Positions 16,828 through 25,762 of a stretch of 64,000 nt of DNA are shown here, piece after piece. The notes beneath the pieces are model-generated. The model had not been told where the DNA came from and ran no database searches. It saw only the letters and a program-made list of their open reading frames with translations. The position numbers and the translations under genes were made by a program. Positions within the stretch are counted from its first letter, which is position 1. Each line of letters opens with the position of its first letter. Source of the DNA: Deltaproteobacteria bacterium (GTDB taxonomy: Bacteria; Myxococcota_A; UBA796; CAJQPC01); contig JADKFE010000001.1 of assembly GCA_016717595.1 (NCBI GenBank), forward strand, positions 186,001 through 250,000, in the 5' to 3' direction.

Positions 16828-18279
16828 ATGCTGTTTAACAGCAAGGTCTTCCTCTTGTTTGTGGTGGGGTTCTTCCCGCTGTTTTACGCCGTGAACGATC
16901 GGGCGCGGCCGTGGCTGTTGTTGGTCGCGAGCTACGTCTTTTATGGCTTCTGGGATCCTTCAGTCTGTGTGTTGATCTTCCTCTCGACGCTGTTGGACTT
17001 TGTGTGTGGTCACCAGATCGCCTCGACTGAGAACGACACCGCGCGGCGGCGCTGGCTGGGCTTGTCGCTGCTGGGCAACTTAGGCGCCTTGGGCTTCTTC
17101 AAGTACCACGACTTTTTTGTGGGAGAGATGGCGTACTTGCTGAGCGGCTTAGGCTTCCACGTCACCGCCGAGGACTACCTGCTGCGCCTGATGTTGCCCG
17201 CGGGCATCAGCTTCTACACGTTTCAGACGATGTCGTACACCATCGACATCTACCGCCGCGTTCATGCCCCCGAGCCGAGCCTCTTACGTTTCGCGGTGTA
17301 TGTGGCGTATTTTCCGCAGCTCGTCGCCGGGCCCGTCGAGCGCGCTGAGCACCTGCTGCCCCAGCTCGCGCGACCCTTCACGCTCACCCGGGCCTTGGTG
17401 ATGGAGGGCGCGTTCCTCATCCTCTTGGGATTTGTGAAGAAGGTCGTCATCGCCGACCGCCTCGCCCGCGACATCGCCCCGGCCTTTGAGAAACACGCCA
17501 CGGATGGCGCCTTGGCCGCGGCGAACATGCTCCTGTTCACCACCCAGATCTACGTCGACTTCTCCAGCTACAGCGACATCGCCATCGGCCTCGGCCTCTT
17601 GATGGGCGTGCGCATCTGCTCCAACTTTGACCTGCCGTTTGTGGTGCCGTCGATCCCCGAGCGTTGGCGCCGCTGGCACCTCTCGATGAGCCGCTGGTTT
17701 CGGGACTACATCTTCATCCCGCTGGGCGGCAGCCGCCGAGGCTTCTGGCGCACCCAGGTGAACATCCTCATCGTGATGTTCCTGAGCGGCCTGTGGCACG
17801 GCGCGAGCAACAACTTCGTGATGTGGGGTGTGCTCAACGGCCTGACGATGGTGGGGCACGCCCTGGTGAAGCCGGGCCTCGACCGTGTGTCAGGCGTGAT
17901 GGCGCAGGCGAACTTCACCCGCGTGCTCTACTTTTACCTCTGCTGCTGGGTGACGTACTGCACCATCGCCAGCATCAACATCTTCTTTCGCACCCCCGAC
18001 TGGGACACGGCGCTCTCGTTCTGGCGGGCGATCTATGGGAGCGGGCTTGAGCCGTATCTGAGCCGCCTGCCGCGCCTGCACAAGCTCCCCGAGCCGATCC
18101 TGCACGGCGCGGCGCTCACGCTGCTGGTGTTTGTGCTGCATGAGGCCGAGCGTTATCTGGGCGTACAGCGGTGGATACTGCAGCGCCCCGGCGCCTGGGC
18201 GGTCTTCTGTGTGGTGAGCTTGTGGCTCATCATCACCTTCGGCATCTCGGGGCCGATGTTCATCTACTTCCAGTTCTGA
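16828..18279 (+). CDS. MBOAT-family O-acyltransferase, AlgI-like
   Basis: A 483-residue polytopic membrane protein with about 10-12 hydrophobic segments. The MBOAT signature is clear: ERWRRWHLSMSRWFRDYIF and the catalytic His in SGLWHGASNNFVMWG. AlgI-type proteins pass acetyl groups from cytoplasmic acetyl-CoA across the inner membrane to an extracellular polymer. The next gene, one base downstream, encodes a signal-anchored SGNH-like protein, the usual AlgJ/AlgX-type partner that finishes the transfer. Together they form an O-acetylation module for an unknown polysaccharide or cell-wall substrate. No polysaccharide synthesis genes are adjacent. Confidence 0.85.
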   Translation: MLFNSKVFLLFVVGFFPLFYAVNDRARPWLLLVASYVFYGFWDPSVCVLIFLSTLLDFVCGHQIASTENDTARRRWLGLSLLGNLGALGFFKYHDFFVGEMAYLLSGLGFHVTAEDYLLRLMLPAGISFYTFQTMSYTIDIYRRVHAPEPSLLRFAVYVAYFPQLVAGPVERAEHLLPQLARPFTLTRALVMEGAFLILLGFVKKVVIADRLARDIAPAFEKHATDGALAAANMLLFTTQIYVDFSSYSDIAIGLGLLMGVRICSNFDLPFVVPSIPERWRRWHLSMSRWFRDYIFIPLGGSRRGFWRTQVNILIVMFLSGLWHGASNNFVMWGVLNGLTMVGHALVKPGLDRVSGVMAQANFTRVLYFYLCCWVTYCTIASINIFFRTPDWDTALSFWRAIYGSGLEPYLSRLPRLHKLPEPILHGAALTLLVFVLHEAERYLGVQRWILQRPGAWAVFCVVSLWLIITFGISGPMFIYFQF

Positions 18280-18280
18280 G

Positions 18281-19446
18281 GTGACCGTGAACGAACAAGA
18301 CCCGCAGCGCGCGCAGACCGAGGCCGAGACCCGCGACGCCGCGCGTTTTGCGCTGGGCCTCATGGCGCTGGCGGCCTTGTTCTTTGGGGTGTTGAGCCTG
18401 GGATACGGCCTACGCGCGCCCTTCGTCGAGCTTGGCCGCGAGGGCACGGTGAGCTGGATGTTCTGGAAGCTCGACACCTTAGACACCGCGGCGCTTCGGG
18501 CCCACCCGGGCGGGCGGGTGATGTGGCTGGTGGGCAGCTCTGTGATCCGCGAGTCGTTTGACGAGGCGCTCGTGAACCAGGGCCTCGCCGAGCGAGGCAG
18601 CGTGTGGCGGGTGCAGAAGTTCGGGTTTAACCGCGGCGCCGCGGGCCTCGCCGCCGGGCTCGTCGCCGAGCTGCCGATTGAGCCCGGGGACACGGTCGTA
18701 CACAACGTCTCCGTCGGCAACCTTCGCGCCGACTGGCTCAGCTTCGCCAACATCCCTGAGGAGCGACTGGTGAGCCTGCTCACCGCTGGGGAGCTCCTCG
18801 GGCTCAAGGAGCTGAGCGCGCAGGAGAAGCTCAGCGCGCTATTGATGATCCCCGAGGGGTACTGGCGGTTTCGGAATGAGCACATGAACGGCCTCACCCG
18901 ACTGTTCGCCTGGCCCATCTGGGGCGGAGCGTTTCCAACCCCCAAGACGAAGAGCTACAACCTCACCTTCCGCACCCTGGAGCGTGAGCGCAAGAGCCCC
19001 CGCAGCTTCGCCGACCCCACGGCCTATCGACTGTATCAAGACATAGAGCGCACGGATCTCTCCCCGGAGCAGATCAACACCGCGGCTTGGTCCGGATGCG
19101 CCGTCTGTGTGAGGCCCGGGGCGCGGCGCTGCTGCTCATCGACGTGCCGCCCACGCGCCTGTTTCAGTCCCAGCTCATGTCCGCCGAGCTGCGCGCGGTC
19201 TGGGATGTCTGGCGTGAGGAGCAGGGCGTTCATTATTTCCCGCAGATCCCTGAGGACGACTACTTCGACCTCATCCACCCCAACTTTCGGGGCCGCGCGG
19301 CCCTGACCCCGGCGCTCGTGGACTGGATCTTGGACCCCCAGCGCGGCGCGCCGACGCCTTTGGGCGACTGGACCCCGCCGACCCACACGCCGGGCGCCGA
19401 GGCCGACCTGGGCTTGGATCTCGAAGCTGAAGAGGAGCCTGAGTGA
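18281..19446 (+). CDS. SGNH/AlgJ-like acetyltransferase partner, frameshifted
   Basis: About 388 residues: a cytoplasmic N-terminus, one membrane anchor (residues ~25-48), then an extracytoplasmic SGNH-hydrolase-like domain. The nucleophile Ser is in LVGSSVIRESF, an Asn is in NVSVGN, and the C-terminal DLIHPNFRG supplies the DxxH pair. The frame breaks near 19088: AAW-SG continues wrongly, whereas the adjacent frame gives LVRMRRLCEARGAALLLIDVPP. One missing base (probably C in GGCTTGG) explains it. The GTG at 18281 or 18287 is the start. It is directly downstream of the AlgI-like gene and presumably acts with it in O-acetylation. Confidence 0.75.
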
Positions 19447-19501
19447 AGCCGCGCGACCCGATCCCGGCTGTGGCATCTTGTGCGAGCGTCGAGGTGTGCC
19501 G

Positions 19502-20113
19502 ATGAAGGACCTGTTCGAACGATGTCCCGAGCTCCTCGCGGAGACGGCCCCGCCGCTCACGGCGATCCTGAGCGCGCTGCGTGAGGTGCGCCCCTGTGAG
19601 CTTGAGCTCGCCGCGTCGCTGCGCCCCGATCCAGGCCGCCCTTATGGTCGCCGCGTGTTCTTGGGCACCCCGGCGGTGGAGGGCATGTTGGCCACCTGGA
19701 CGCCGGGGGCGAGCTGCGCCCCCCACGACCACGGCGGCTCGTCGGGCGGTGTGCGGGTGCTGCGGGGCGTGGCGACGCACCGGATCTACCGGGTGATCGA
19801 CGGCGCGCTGCGCCTGATCGCCGAGGAGCGCGCCGCCGCCGGAGACGTGCTGGCGTTCGGCGCCGGGCTCATTCACAGCATGGGCGACGGCGGCGGAGAC
19901 GCCTCGTTGGTGACCCTGCACCTCTACGCCGGGCCCATCCCCCACATGGTCGTCTATGACCTCACGCGCGGCGAGACCCTGAAGGTAGACGGCGGCTGCG
20001 GCGCCTGGGTGCCCGATGACCCGGCGCAGATCCTCGGTCGCTGGGCGGGGTTTGTCTCACCCTGCAGCGTCTTGGCCTCAGCCCCTCGGCTCGGCCTCGA
20101 CGGCGAGGCCTAG
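19502..20113 (+). CDS. Cysteine dioxygenase-like cupin
   Basis: A 203-residue cupin of the CDO type I family. Iron ligands: HDHGGSSGG (two His) and the later His in GLIHSMGD; the cupin strand GVRVLRGVATHRIY follows. CDO enzymes oxidise cysteine or other thiols (3-mercaptopropionate) to sulfinates with a single Fe(II). The Cys that forms the Cys-Tyr crosslink in mammalian CDO is not at the usual place, as is common in bacterial enzymes. ATG 19502 is preferred to an upstream TTG at 19478. Its 3' end overlaps the convergent gene by 36 bases. Substrate preference cannot be read from the sequence. Confidence 0.75.
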   Translation: MKDLFERCPELLAETAPPLTAILSALREVRPCELELAASLRPDPGRPYGRRVFLGTPAVEGMLATWTPGASCAPHDHGGSSGGVRVLRGVATHRIYRVIDGALRLIAEERAAAGDVLAFGAGLIHSMGDGGGDASLVTLHLYAGPIPHMVVYDLTRGETLKVDGGCGAWVPDDPAQILGRWAGFVSPCSVLASAPRLGLDGEA

Positions 20114-21862
20114 CTCCATCAGGCGTTTGGCGAGGACCGGCAGGTCCGACCGCCGCACGAGGCGCTGCTCGGGGGTGACGGCGCGCTCCAGGAGCGGCCC
20201 GGCGAGCTCATCACGGCACAGGGCCTCGGCCACGCGGGCCGGCAGGTGGATCAGCAGGGCGTCCTCCAGACGGCAGGGCGGCAGGCCGTTCACCGCGAGC
20301 ACGGCGGTCTCTAAGGCGCCGGGCAGGGTGGGGGAGACGTGTAAGCGGCGCAGCGTCTCTAAGAGCGCCTCGGGCTCGCGGGTGCGTTTGGGCGCGAGGC
20401 GGTAACGCAGACCGCCGCCTTCGCTCTTGGGCAGCGGCTCACCCACCCGGGCCAAGGCCGCGCGTACGGTGAGCGCGTCCTCGCCGCTTGAGACCCAGAG
20501 CTGATTGTTCACCATGGAGAACCGCGCCGGGGGCGGCTCTTGGCCGCCGTAGTCGATCACCCGGGCCTCTTTGGTCTCGGCCTTCACCACGGTGAGCTGG
20601 CCGTTCTCCTCCAAGACGTTCACCCCGGTGAACAGCGTGATGCGCTCGGCGCTGCGGGCCCAGCCTTGCAGCGTCTGTTTGACCGACCACGGCATGCCGA
20701 CGCGGCTGCGCTCGGTGAGGAACTCCAGGGTGTCGGTGTGACCGGCGGCGAGGTCGGCGGCGACGCCCTCCTGGGTGATGCGGTGCATGTGGACGCGGTC
20801 GCCGCCGGTGTAGGGCGCGAGGCGGCACAGGCGACCGTATTGATCGAGGGGCAGCTCCCCCACGCCGACGAGCACGGCGAGATCCGGGGTCAACATGAAG
20901 CCCGGCGTGAGGCGGCGGGGCTCCCCTGCGCGGCGCAGCTCGACCACCCCGGCGGCGTCTCGGGTGGCCTCGATGATCCCCAGCCGGTGCAGGGCGTCGG
21001 CGGCGAGGCGCAGGCGCGGGGCCTCGACCCGGCTCCAGCCCGTGAGGTCAAACCGGGTGCCGGGGTGCTCGGCGTAGCCGCCGGAGGGATCCGGCGAGCA
21101 CAACACCTGCCGAGCGTGCTGGCTGAGCAGGGTGAGGGTAGGCTCCAAACACAACCAGCGATCGTCGATGAGGCTGAGCAGGGCGCGGGCGGCGGGGGCG
21201 AGCTCGGGCTCTAGCACGGCGACGGGATCGACCAGGGCCCGGGCCCGGGACTCGGGGAAACCGTAAAGCCTGCCCACGGCGGGCCGCGCGAGGCCCACGG
21301 CCCGGGCGTAGCTCAAGGCGAGCTCCCAGCGCAGCTCGTCGTCACCCAAGGCCCCGAGCACCCGGCGGCGCACGTCTTTGCGGGCGTTGCCGTCGCGGTT
21401 GAGGCCCAGCGGGCTGGCCTCTAAGGCGGCGGCGACGACGACGGCGTCCCAGCGGGCGTCGGCGGGCGGGGACTGCGGCGTAGGCGCCTCGGCGGGCCGG
21501 GGCAGGCGCTCCTCCAAGGGCGTGCGGCGCTTGAGGCCGGGGTTCACCCGGCAGGCGGCGGCGTAGTGGCGGGGGTCGATGGTGGCGCCGACGCCCGGGG
21601 CCGTGTGGGGCAGGATGAACCCGCCGCGCCACAAGGCCTCGCCTTGGGCCTCGACGAGGGGGCGCAGGCGCTGATCGACGGCGCCAGAGGTGTCCCCGGT
21701 GAGCAGGAGCAGGTCGAGCAGGTCGCGGGCCACGTCGTCTAGGCCCGGCGCGGCGGCGCAGACCAGCGCTGGATCGCCGATGGCCTCCGGGCGCAGCGTC
21801 ATTCGGGCCAAGAAGGCCGAGTCATAGGCGCGGACGAGGCGCTGGATGGACTTGTCAGACAC
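20078..21862 (-). CDS. Helicase-associated (XPB/Ssl2-like) domain protein without a helicase motor
   Basis: A 594-residue protein beginning at a GTG (VSDKSIQRL) just outside the neighbouring lipoprotein gene; the in-frame extension up to 22234 is antisense-like and rejected. The C-terminal ~250 residues (LTPDLAVLVGVGELPLDQYGRLCRLAPY, ITQEGVAADLAAG, FLTERSRVGMPWSVKQTL) match the 'helicase XPB/Ssl2 N-terminal' wHTH-rich domain found in actinobacterial and myxobacterial proteins. No DEAD/helicase ATPase motifs are present. Probably DNA-binding or part of a repair complex, but no partner helicase is nearby. The family assignment is from overall pattern and is moderate. Confidence 0.6.
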   Translation of the reverse strand: MSDKSIQRLVRAYDSAFLARMTLRPEAIGDPALVCAAAPGLDDVARDLLDLLLLTGDTSGAVDQRLRPLVEAQGEALWRGGFILPHTAPGVGATIDPRHYAAACRVNPGLKRRTPLEERLPRPAEAPTPQSPPADARWDAVVVAAALEASPLGLNRDGNARKDVRRRVLGALGDDELRWELALSYARAVGLARPAVGRLYGFPESRARALVDPVAVLEPELAPAARALLSLIDDRWLCLEPTLTLLSQHARQVLCSPDPSGGYAEHPGTRFDLTGWSRVEAPRLRLAADALHRLGIIEATRDAAGVVELRRAGEPRRLTPGFMLTPDLAVLVGVGELPLDQYGRLCRLAPYTGGDRVHMHRITQEGVAADLAAGHTDTLEFLTERSRVGMPWSVKQTLQGWARSAERITLFTGVNVLEENGQLTVVKAETKEARVIDYGGQEPPPARFSMVNNQLWVSSGEDALTVRAALARVGEPLPKSEGGGLRYRLAPKRTREPEALLETLRRLHVSPTLPGALETAVLAVNGLPPCRLEDALLIHLPARVAEALCRDELAGPLLERAVTPEQRLVRRSDLPVLAKRLMELGLAVEAEPRG

Positions 21863-21881
21863 GCGAGTCGCCCCCGAGATG

Positions 21882-22436
21882 CTATGCGCCGGACTTCGCG
21901 GCGGTCCACTCACCCTTGGCCGAGCAGTCGATGTTTCCGTCGAGGTCGAGATCAACACCGATGAAGGCGTGGCCCTCGATGTAGGTGCGATCCCGGTACA
22001 CGTCATCGTAGGTGAGGCCACCCACGGCGATGTGCATGTTGCCCTCGGCGGACTCATGCACGCCGGAGAAGGTGGCCCCGCCGGTTGGGGCCACGAGGCC
22101 GAAGAAGCGCTCGCCGCTGTCCTCATCAAAGACGAGGTAGAGCTGGTCGGGCACGCGGCCTTTGATCTCCATCGCGCCGTGCACCACGGTGTCGGAGCCT
22201 TTGGAGAGCCCGGCCAGGCCGCAGGACTCCTCAAACTGTTTGGCGCCCATGGTGGCCGTCCACGAGCCCAAGATGTTGGGCACGTTGCCCGTGTCGCCGC
22301 CGTCGCCGTCGACGTCGCCGCACTCGTCGGGGATCTCCGCGACGCTGTCGTCCCCGGCGCGGCGATCGGCGCAGGCGAGGAGGCTCGGCGCCAACAGCGC
22401 GGCGGCGAAGGTGAGGCGGGCGGGCGTGGGGCTCAT
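21882..22436 (-). CDS. Hypothetical lipoprotein
   Basis: A 184-residue lipoprotein with signal peptide and lipobox SLLAC (Cys near 22), an acidic linker rich in Asp/Gly (DVDGDGGDTGN), and a compact beta-rich domain (ILGSWTATMG to the end). The start of that domain resembles lipocalin-like or META-type folds that begin with G-x-W, which is only a suggestion. A late DLDLDGNIDC is EF-hand-like. It overlaps the OmpA-family gene by 4 bases and is translated after it, so both probably serve the envelope. Confidence 0.65.
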   Translation of the reverse strand: MSPTPARLTFAAALLAPSLLACADRRAGDDSVAEIPDECGDVDGDGGDTGNVPNILGSWTATMGAKQFEESCGLAGLSKGSDTVVHGAMEIKGRVPDQLYLVFDEDSGERFFGLVAPTGGATFSGVHESAEGNMHIAVGGLTYDDVYRDRTYIEGHAFIGVDLDLDGNIDCSAKGEWTAAKSGA

Positions 22437-23080
22437 GGGCTCGGCTCCTGGCGGGGCGCGGGCACAAAACGCAGCTCGACGCGGCGGTTTTGTTCACGAC
22501 CCTCGGGGGTGGAGTTGTCGGCGATGGGCGAGAAGCCGCCTTGACCGGCGATGGTGAGGCGCTCCGGGGGCACGCCGTAGGTCTCGGAGAGCGCCCGCGC
22601 CAAGGCCGCGGCGCGGGCGGCGGAGAGCTCCCACACGCTGGGGAACCCTTTGCCTTGGCTGCCCGGGGGCAGCTTGTCGTCGGTGTGGGAGACGATCAGC
22701 AGGTTGAACTCAGGGTGCAGGCTCAGCGACGTCGCGACCAGATCGAGGGTGCGCGCCGAGTCGGGGTGCAGCTTCACGCCGCCGTCCAAAAACAGCGCGC
22801 GGCTCGGCGCGAGGAGCACGACGACGGCGCCTTCGCGGGTGACGGACAGCTCGGTGTCGGAGAAGAGCTGGTGAAGCTCGGCGTAGAGCGTCGGGGCGGC
22901 GGTGTCCGTGGCGCAGGTCTTGAGGCGCTCGGTGAGCAGCTCGTTCTGCACCTTGAGCGCCAACACCTCCCGATCGAGGGCGCTGACCAGGGCGCGCTGC
23001 TCGCTCAAGCCCGCGCAGGCCCCGAGCGCGAGGGGCGCTAGGGCGAGAAGCGACGGCAGCGACGGCAGAGCAGGGCGCAT
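22433..23080 (-). CDS. OmpA-family lipoprotein (peptidoglycan-binding)
   Basis: A 215-residue protein. The signal peptide ends at lipobox LGAC (Cys near residue 22); a coiled-coil-like stretch (ALDREVLALKVQNELLTERL) follows, then a C-terminal OmpA domain with SHTDDK, ERLTIAGQGGF and NRRVELRF, the residues that bind diaminopimelate-containing peptidoglycan. I choose ATG 23080 (MRPALPSLPS) because a TATGCT -10 box overlaps the alternative ATG at 23092. It anchors the outer membrane to the wall and is co-transcribed with the following lipoprotein. Confidence 0.8.
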   Translation of the reverse strand: MRPALPSLPSLLALAPLALGACAGLSEQRALVSALDREVLALKVQNELLTERLKTCATDTAAPTLYAELHQLFSDTELSVTREGAVVVLLAPSRALFLDGGVKLHPDSARTLDLVATSLSLHPEFNLLIVSHTDDKLPPGSQGKGFPSVWELSAARAAALARALSETYGVPPERLTIAGQGGFSPIADNSTPEGREQNRRVELRFVPAPRQEPSP

Positions 23081-23087
23081 CTTGTGG

Positions 23088-23093
23088 AGCATA
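23088..23093 (-). promoter_or_regulatory. Putative -10 box of a leaderless promoter
   Basis: On the minus strand TATGCT is followed by 7 bases (CCACAAG) and the ATG at 23080. A GTGACC lies about 18 bases upstream as a weak -35. The box overlaps an alternative ATG at 23092, which argues for the shorter start. Confidence 0.4.
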
Positions 23094-23142
23094 GCGGATT
23101 CGGGGCCGGTTGGTCACCCCGTCGCCGTCATCCTCCCCCTCG

Positions 23143-24045
23143 TTATCCGTTGAGCCCGCCCGGCGCCCGGGCCTCGGGCAGGGGCAAGGCGTTGGAGTCG
23201 AGCCCCCACTCATCGGCGCCGCCACCTTTGCCTCCTTGGCGCGCGCGACCCGCGCCGCGCACCTTCAGAAACCGCTCACACCAGCGGCGCAACGACTCGG
23301 GGAAGCGCGGCCGCCAGCCTTTGCCCACGCGCTCAACCGCCATCAGCATCCAGTGCATGTGCAGCGGGTGGCGCTCCACGGGCTCCCCGGCGTAGGGCCC
23401 GCTGGTGAAACACAAGACCCCGTCTTTTCCGCGCCCGATCACCCCGTTCGGCGGGGGCTCCCCCAAGGCGTCCGCCCAGTCCAACAGCCCGTGGAGGTCC
23501 GTCGGCGCGTGCTCCCGGCGGGTCATCTCCACAAAACAGCGGCCGCAGGCCTCAGCGTCGTTCGTGGCGCGGTGGGCGCCCTCTAAGGTGACGCCCAGGC
23601 GCTTCGCGAGGTCGCCGAGCTTGTGGGATTGCGCTTGGGGGAACACCTTCATCGACAGATCGACGGTGTCGATCTCGGCGAGGGGATCCGGCCAGGCGCG
23701 GCCCAGGCGGCGCAGCTCTTCAGCGATGAAGCCGCGGTCGAAGGGGAAGTTGTGCGCGATGCAGATCGCCCCGGCGAGCAGGCCCACGAGCTCCGCCGCG
23801 CGCTTCTCAAACGGCGGCTGGCCCGAGACCGCGTCGTCGGTGATGCCCGTGAGCTGCACGACCTTGGGGGGGATCGGGATGCCGGGGTTGATCAGCCAGT
23901 CATGGGCCCGCACGTCACGCACCTGGCCCTCAGCCGTCAAGAACAGCTCGACGGCGGCGAACTCCATCACCCGGTCGCCGTCGTAGGGGTTGAGCCCGGT
24001 GGTCTCGGTGTCGAAGGCCACGATGCGCAGAGATCGCCAGTCCAT
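23143..24045 (-). CDS. DnaQ-like 3'-5' exonuclease (DEDDh)
   Basis: A 300-residue protein; residues ~8-185 are an RNase T/DnaQ exonuclease domain with FDTETTGLNPY (Exo I), AHNFPFDRGFI (Exo II) and HRATNDAEACGRCF (Exo III, His and Asp). The C-terminal ~110 residues are basic and Gly/Arg-rich with no known domain. ATG 24045 (MDWRSLRI) is the start; the long upstream frame is antisense to folC and rejected. The gene is divergent from the FolC gene with a 42-base gap. It could be a proofreading epsilon-type subunit or a stand-alone DNA/RNA exonuclease; no polymerase motif is attached. Confidence 0.85.
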   Translation of the reverse strand: MDWRSLRIVAFDTETTGLNPYDGDRVMEFAAVELFLTAEGQVRDVRAHDWLINPGIPIPPKVVQLTGITDDAVSGQPPFEKRAAELVGLLAGAICIAHNFPFDRGFIAEELRRLGRAWPDPLAEIDTVDLSMKVFPQAQSHKLGDLAKRLGVTLEGAHRATNDAEACGRCFVEMTRREHAPTDLHGLLDWADALGEPPPNGVIGRGKDGVLCFTSGPYAGEPVERHPLHMHWMLMAVERVGKGWRPRFPESLRRWCERFLKVRGAGRARQGGKGGGADEWGLDSNALPLPEARAPGGLNG

Positions 24046-24087
24046 GAGTCCGGCCTCGGGAGGGCAGACGGGGTAACCTCTGGGGCC

Positions 24088-25762
24088 ATGCCCCGCGAAC
24101 CCGCCGCCGACCGCACCCACCACCACGCCGCGCTTGAGGCCCTCGCCGCCTCTCTGCAGGCCGCCTCCGCCGCGCGCCCGCCCGGCGGCCCGCCCATGGC
24201 CGAGCGGGTGGACGCGCTCTTGGCCGAGATCGGCGATCCCTGGGCCAGCGTCGTGGTGAAGGTCGGCGGCACGAACGGCAAAGGCAGCGTCGTGGCGATG
24301 CTGCGGGCTTGCTGCCAGCGCGCGGATCTCGCCGTGGCCACCTTCACCGGGCCGCACCTGAGCCGCCTCACCGAGCGGATCACCCTGGATGGCGCTGAGG
24401 TCGGCCCCGAGCCGCTGCGCCGGGCGCTCTTGGAGGCCCAGGCCGCCGGGGAGGCCGTCGTGGCGCGGCTGGGCCCCGGCGCGCGCCCGAGCTTCTTTGA
24501 GCTGCTCTTGGGCGCGGCGGTGATCCTCGCCCGGGCCTGGGGGGCCGAGGCGCTCCTCGTCGAGGCCGGCATCGGCGGGCGAGGCGACGCCACCTCCCGG
24601 CTCTCGGCCCAGGCCGTGGCCCTGGTGAGCGTGGGGGAGGATCACCTCGACAAGCTCGGCCCGACGCTCACCCAGGTCGCCGCCGAGAAGGCGGGCCTGG
24701 CGCGGCCAGGGGAGGCGCTGATCGTGGGGCCGGGGGTGCCGCCGGAGCTGCTCACCGTGGTTCACGCCGCCGCGGAGCCGGGGGTGCGGGTGACGCAGGG
24801 GTGGGTTCGGCCCCGCGGGGGCGGCCGCGCGTGCGGGGGCCCGGGCGAACGGCCACGAGGCACAGAGTTATGCACACGGGGTTGGTGGTAAGGTGGGCCA
24901 TCGCCGCGCAGGTCATCGCGGGAGACCCCAGGCGCCGATACGAAGGGGGACACCCAAGCACGCCCCCGCTCTCCCCTCCGCTCAAACTTCCACCGGCTCC
25001 TCTGTGTTCCTCCCTCTGTGTACTCTGTGCCTCTGTGGTTCGTTTCCTGGCGCTTCGAGTCGCCCCGACGCTCCTTCGCCGGTGAGCCCCTCGAAGAAGG
25101 CTCCACGATGGCACGACCGCATCCACGCGCTCCCCAACCCGAAGAATCGGCCGAGCCAGAGGCCAGTGGAGAGTGGGGAGACTGCGCCGCTGGTGGCATC
25201 AGGCGCCCCCTTCGCCACGGTGGCGCTGCCCGGCTTGGGCCCCGCGCGCCTGTCCCTCGCTGGGGCGCACCAGGCCGAGAACGCCGCCGTGGTCGCCGCG
25301 ATCTGGGCCGAGCTTCACCGCCAGGGCCTCGTCCCCCTCGACGCGCTGCTCGGCGTCACCGAGGCCCGCTGGCCTGGCCGTCTGGAGCTTGTGCCCGGGG
25401 CCCCGGCGTGGCTCTTGGACGGCGCGCACAACCCGCCGGGCGTGGCCGCCTTGGCCCAGGCGCTCCCGGCGTACTGTACGGAGTCCGACCGGGCGCTGCT
25501 GGTCGGCGTGAGCGGCGGTCACGAGGCGGCGCTCTTGGCCTTGGCGGCCATCCCCGGCGAGCTGCACCTCGTCGGCGGCTTCTACCGCGCCGCGCCTGTG
25601 GAGACGCAGCTGGCCCTGCTCCCGCCCGGTCGTGTGACGGCGCGCTGGCCCGACGTGCCCACGGCCCTGGCCGCGCTCTCCACCCGGCGCGACAAGGCGC
25701 TCATCGTGGTGGCGGGATCCTTGTTTCTGGTGGGCGCGGCCCGGGAGGTCTTGGCGCCATGA
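24088..25762 (+). CDS. folC: FolC-family ligase (dihydrofolate/folylpolyglutamate synthase), interrupted by an insertion
   Basis: The FolC family adds Glu to dihydropteroate or folates using ATP. The 5' part (24088 to ~24800) has the P-loop VGGTNGKGSVVAML, TGPHLSRLTERI, FELLLGAAVI, EAGIGGRGDATS, SVGEDHLDKLG and EKAGLARPGEAL. The 3' part resumes near 25195 in another frame with LAGAHQAENAAV, WPGRLELVPG and LDGAHNPPGV to the end. Between them lie ~390 bases that break the gene and do not resemble FolC, including a small inverted-repeat element. The stop overlaps the second FolC gene (ATGA). As sequenced it cannot make an intact enzyme. A possible -10 (TAACCT) lies 8 bases before the ATG. Confidence 0.75.
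24846..25042. mobile_element. Putative MITE-like element inside folC
   Basis: Imperfect terminal inverted repeats: 24846-24868 begins CGAAC and contains GAGGCACAGAGT (24857-24868); 25022-25042 carries the exact complement ACTCTGTGCCTC (25022-25033) and ends in GGTTCG. Next to the right arm are further CTCTGTG units at 25001-25035 (CCTCTGTG, CTCTGTGTA, CTCTGTGC, CTCTGTGG). From memory, such CACAGAG-type arrays recur in many environmental bacterial genomes. No transposase is encoded, and no target duplication is evident. The whole non-FolC segment is larger (~24800-25195), so the true boundaries are uncertain. Confidence 0.5.

Noticed and set aside
24046..24765. N-terminal extension of the exonuclease frame
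   Set aside because: Antisense to folC with no family similarity; the exonuclease motif I begins right after ATG 24045.
24752..25218. Small open frames in the folC insertion as genes
   Set aside because: The frames translate the CACAGAG repeat array (peptides like NHRGTEYTE), a well-known source of spurious calls.
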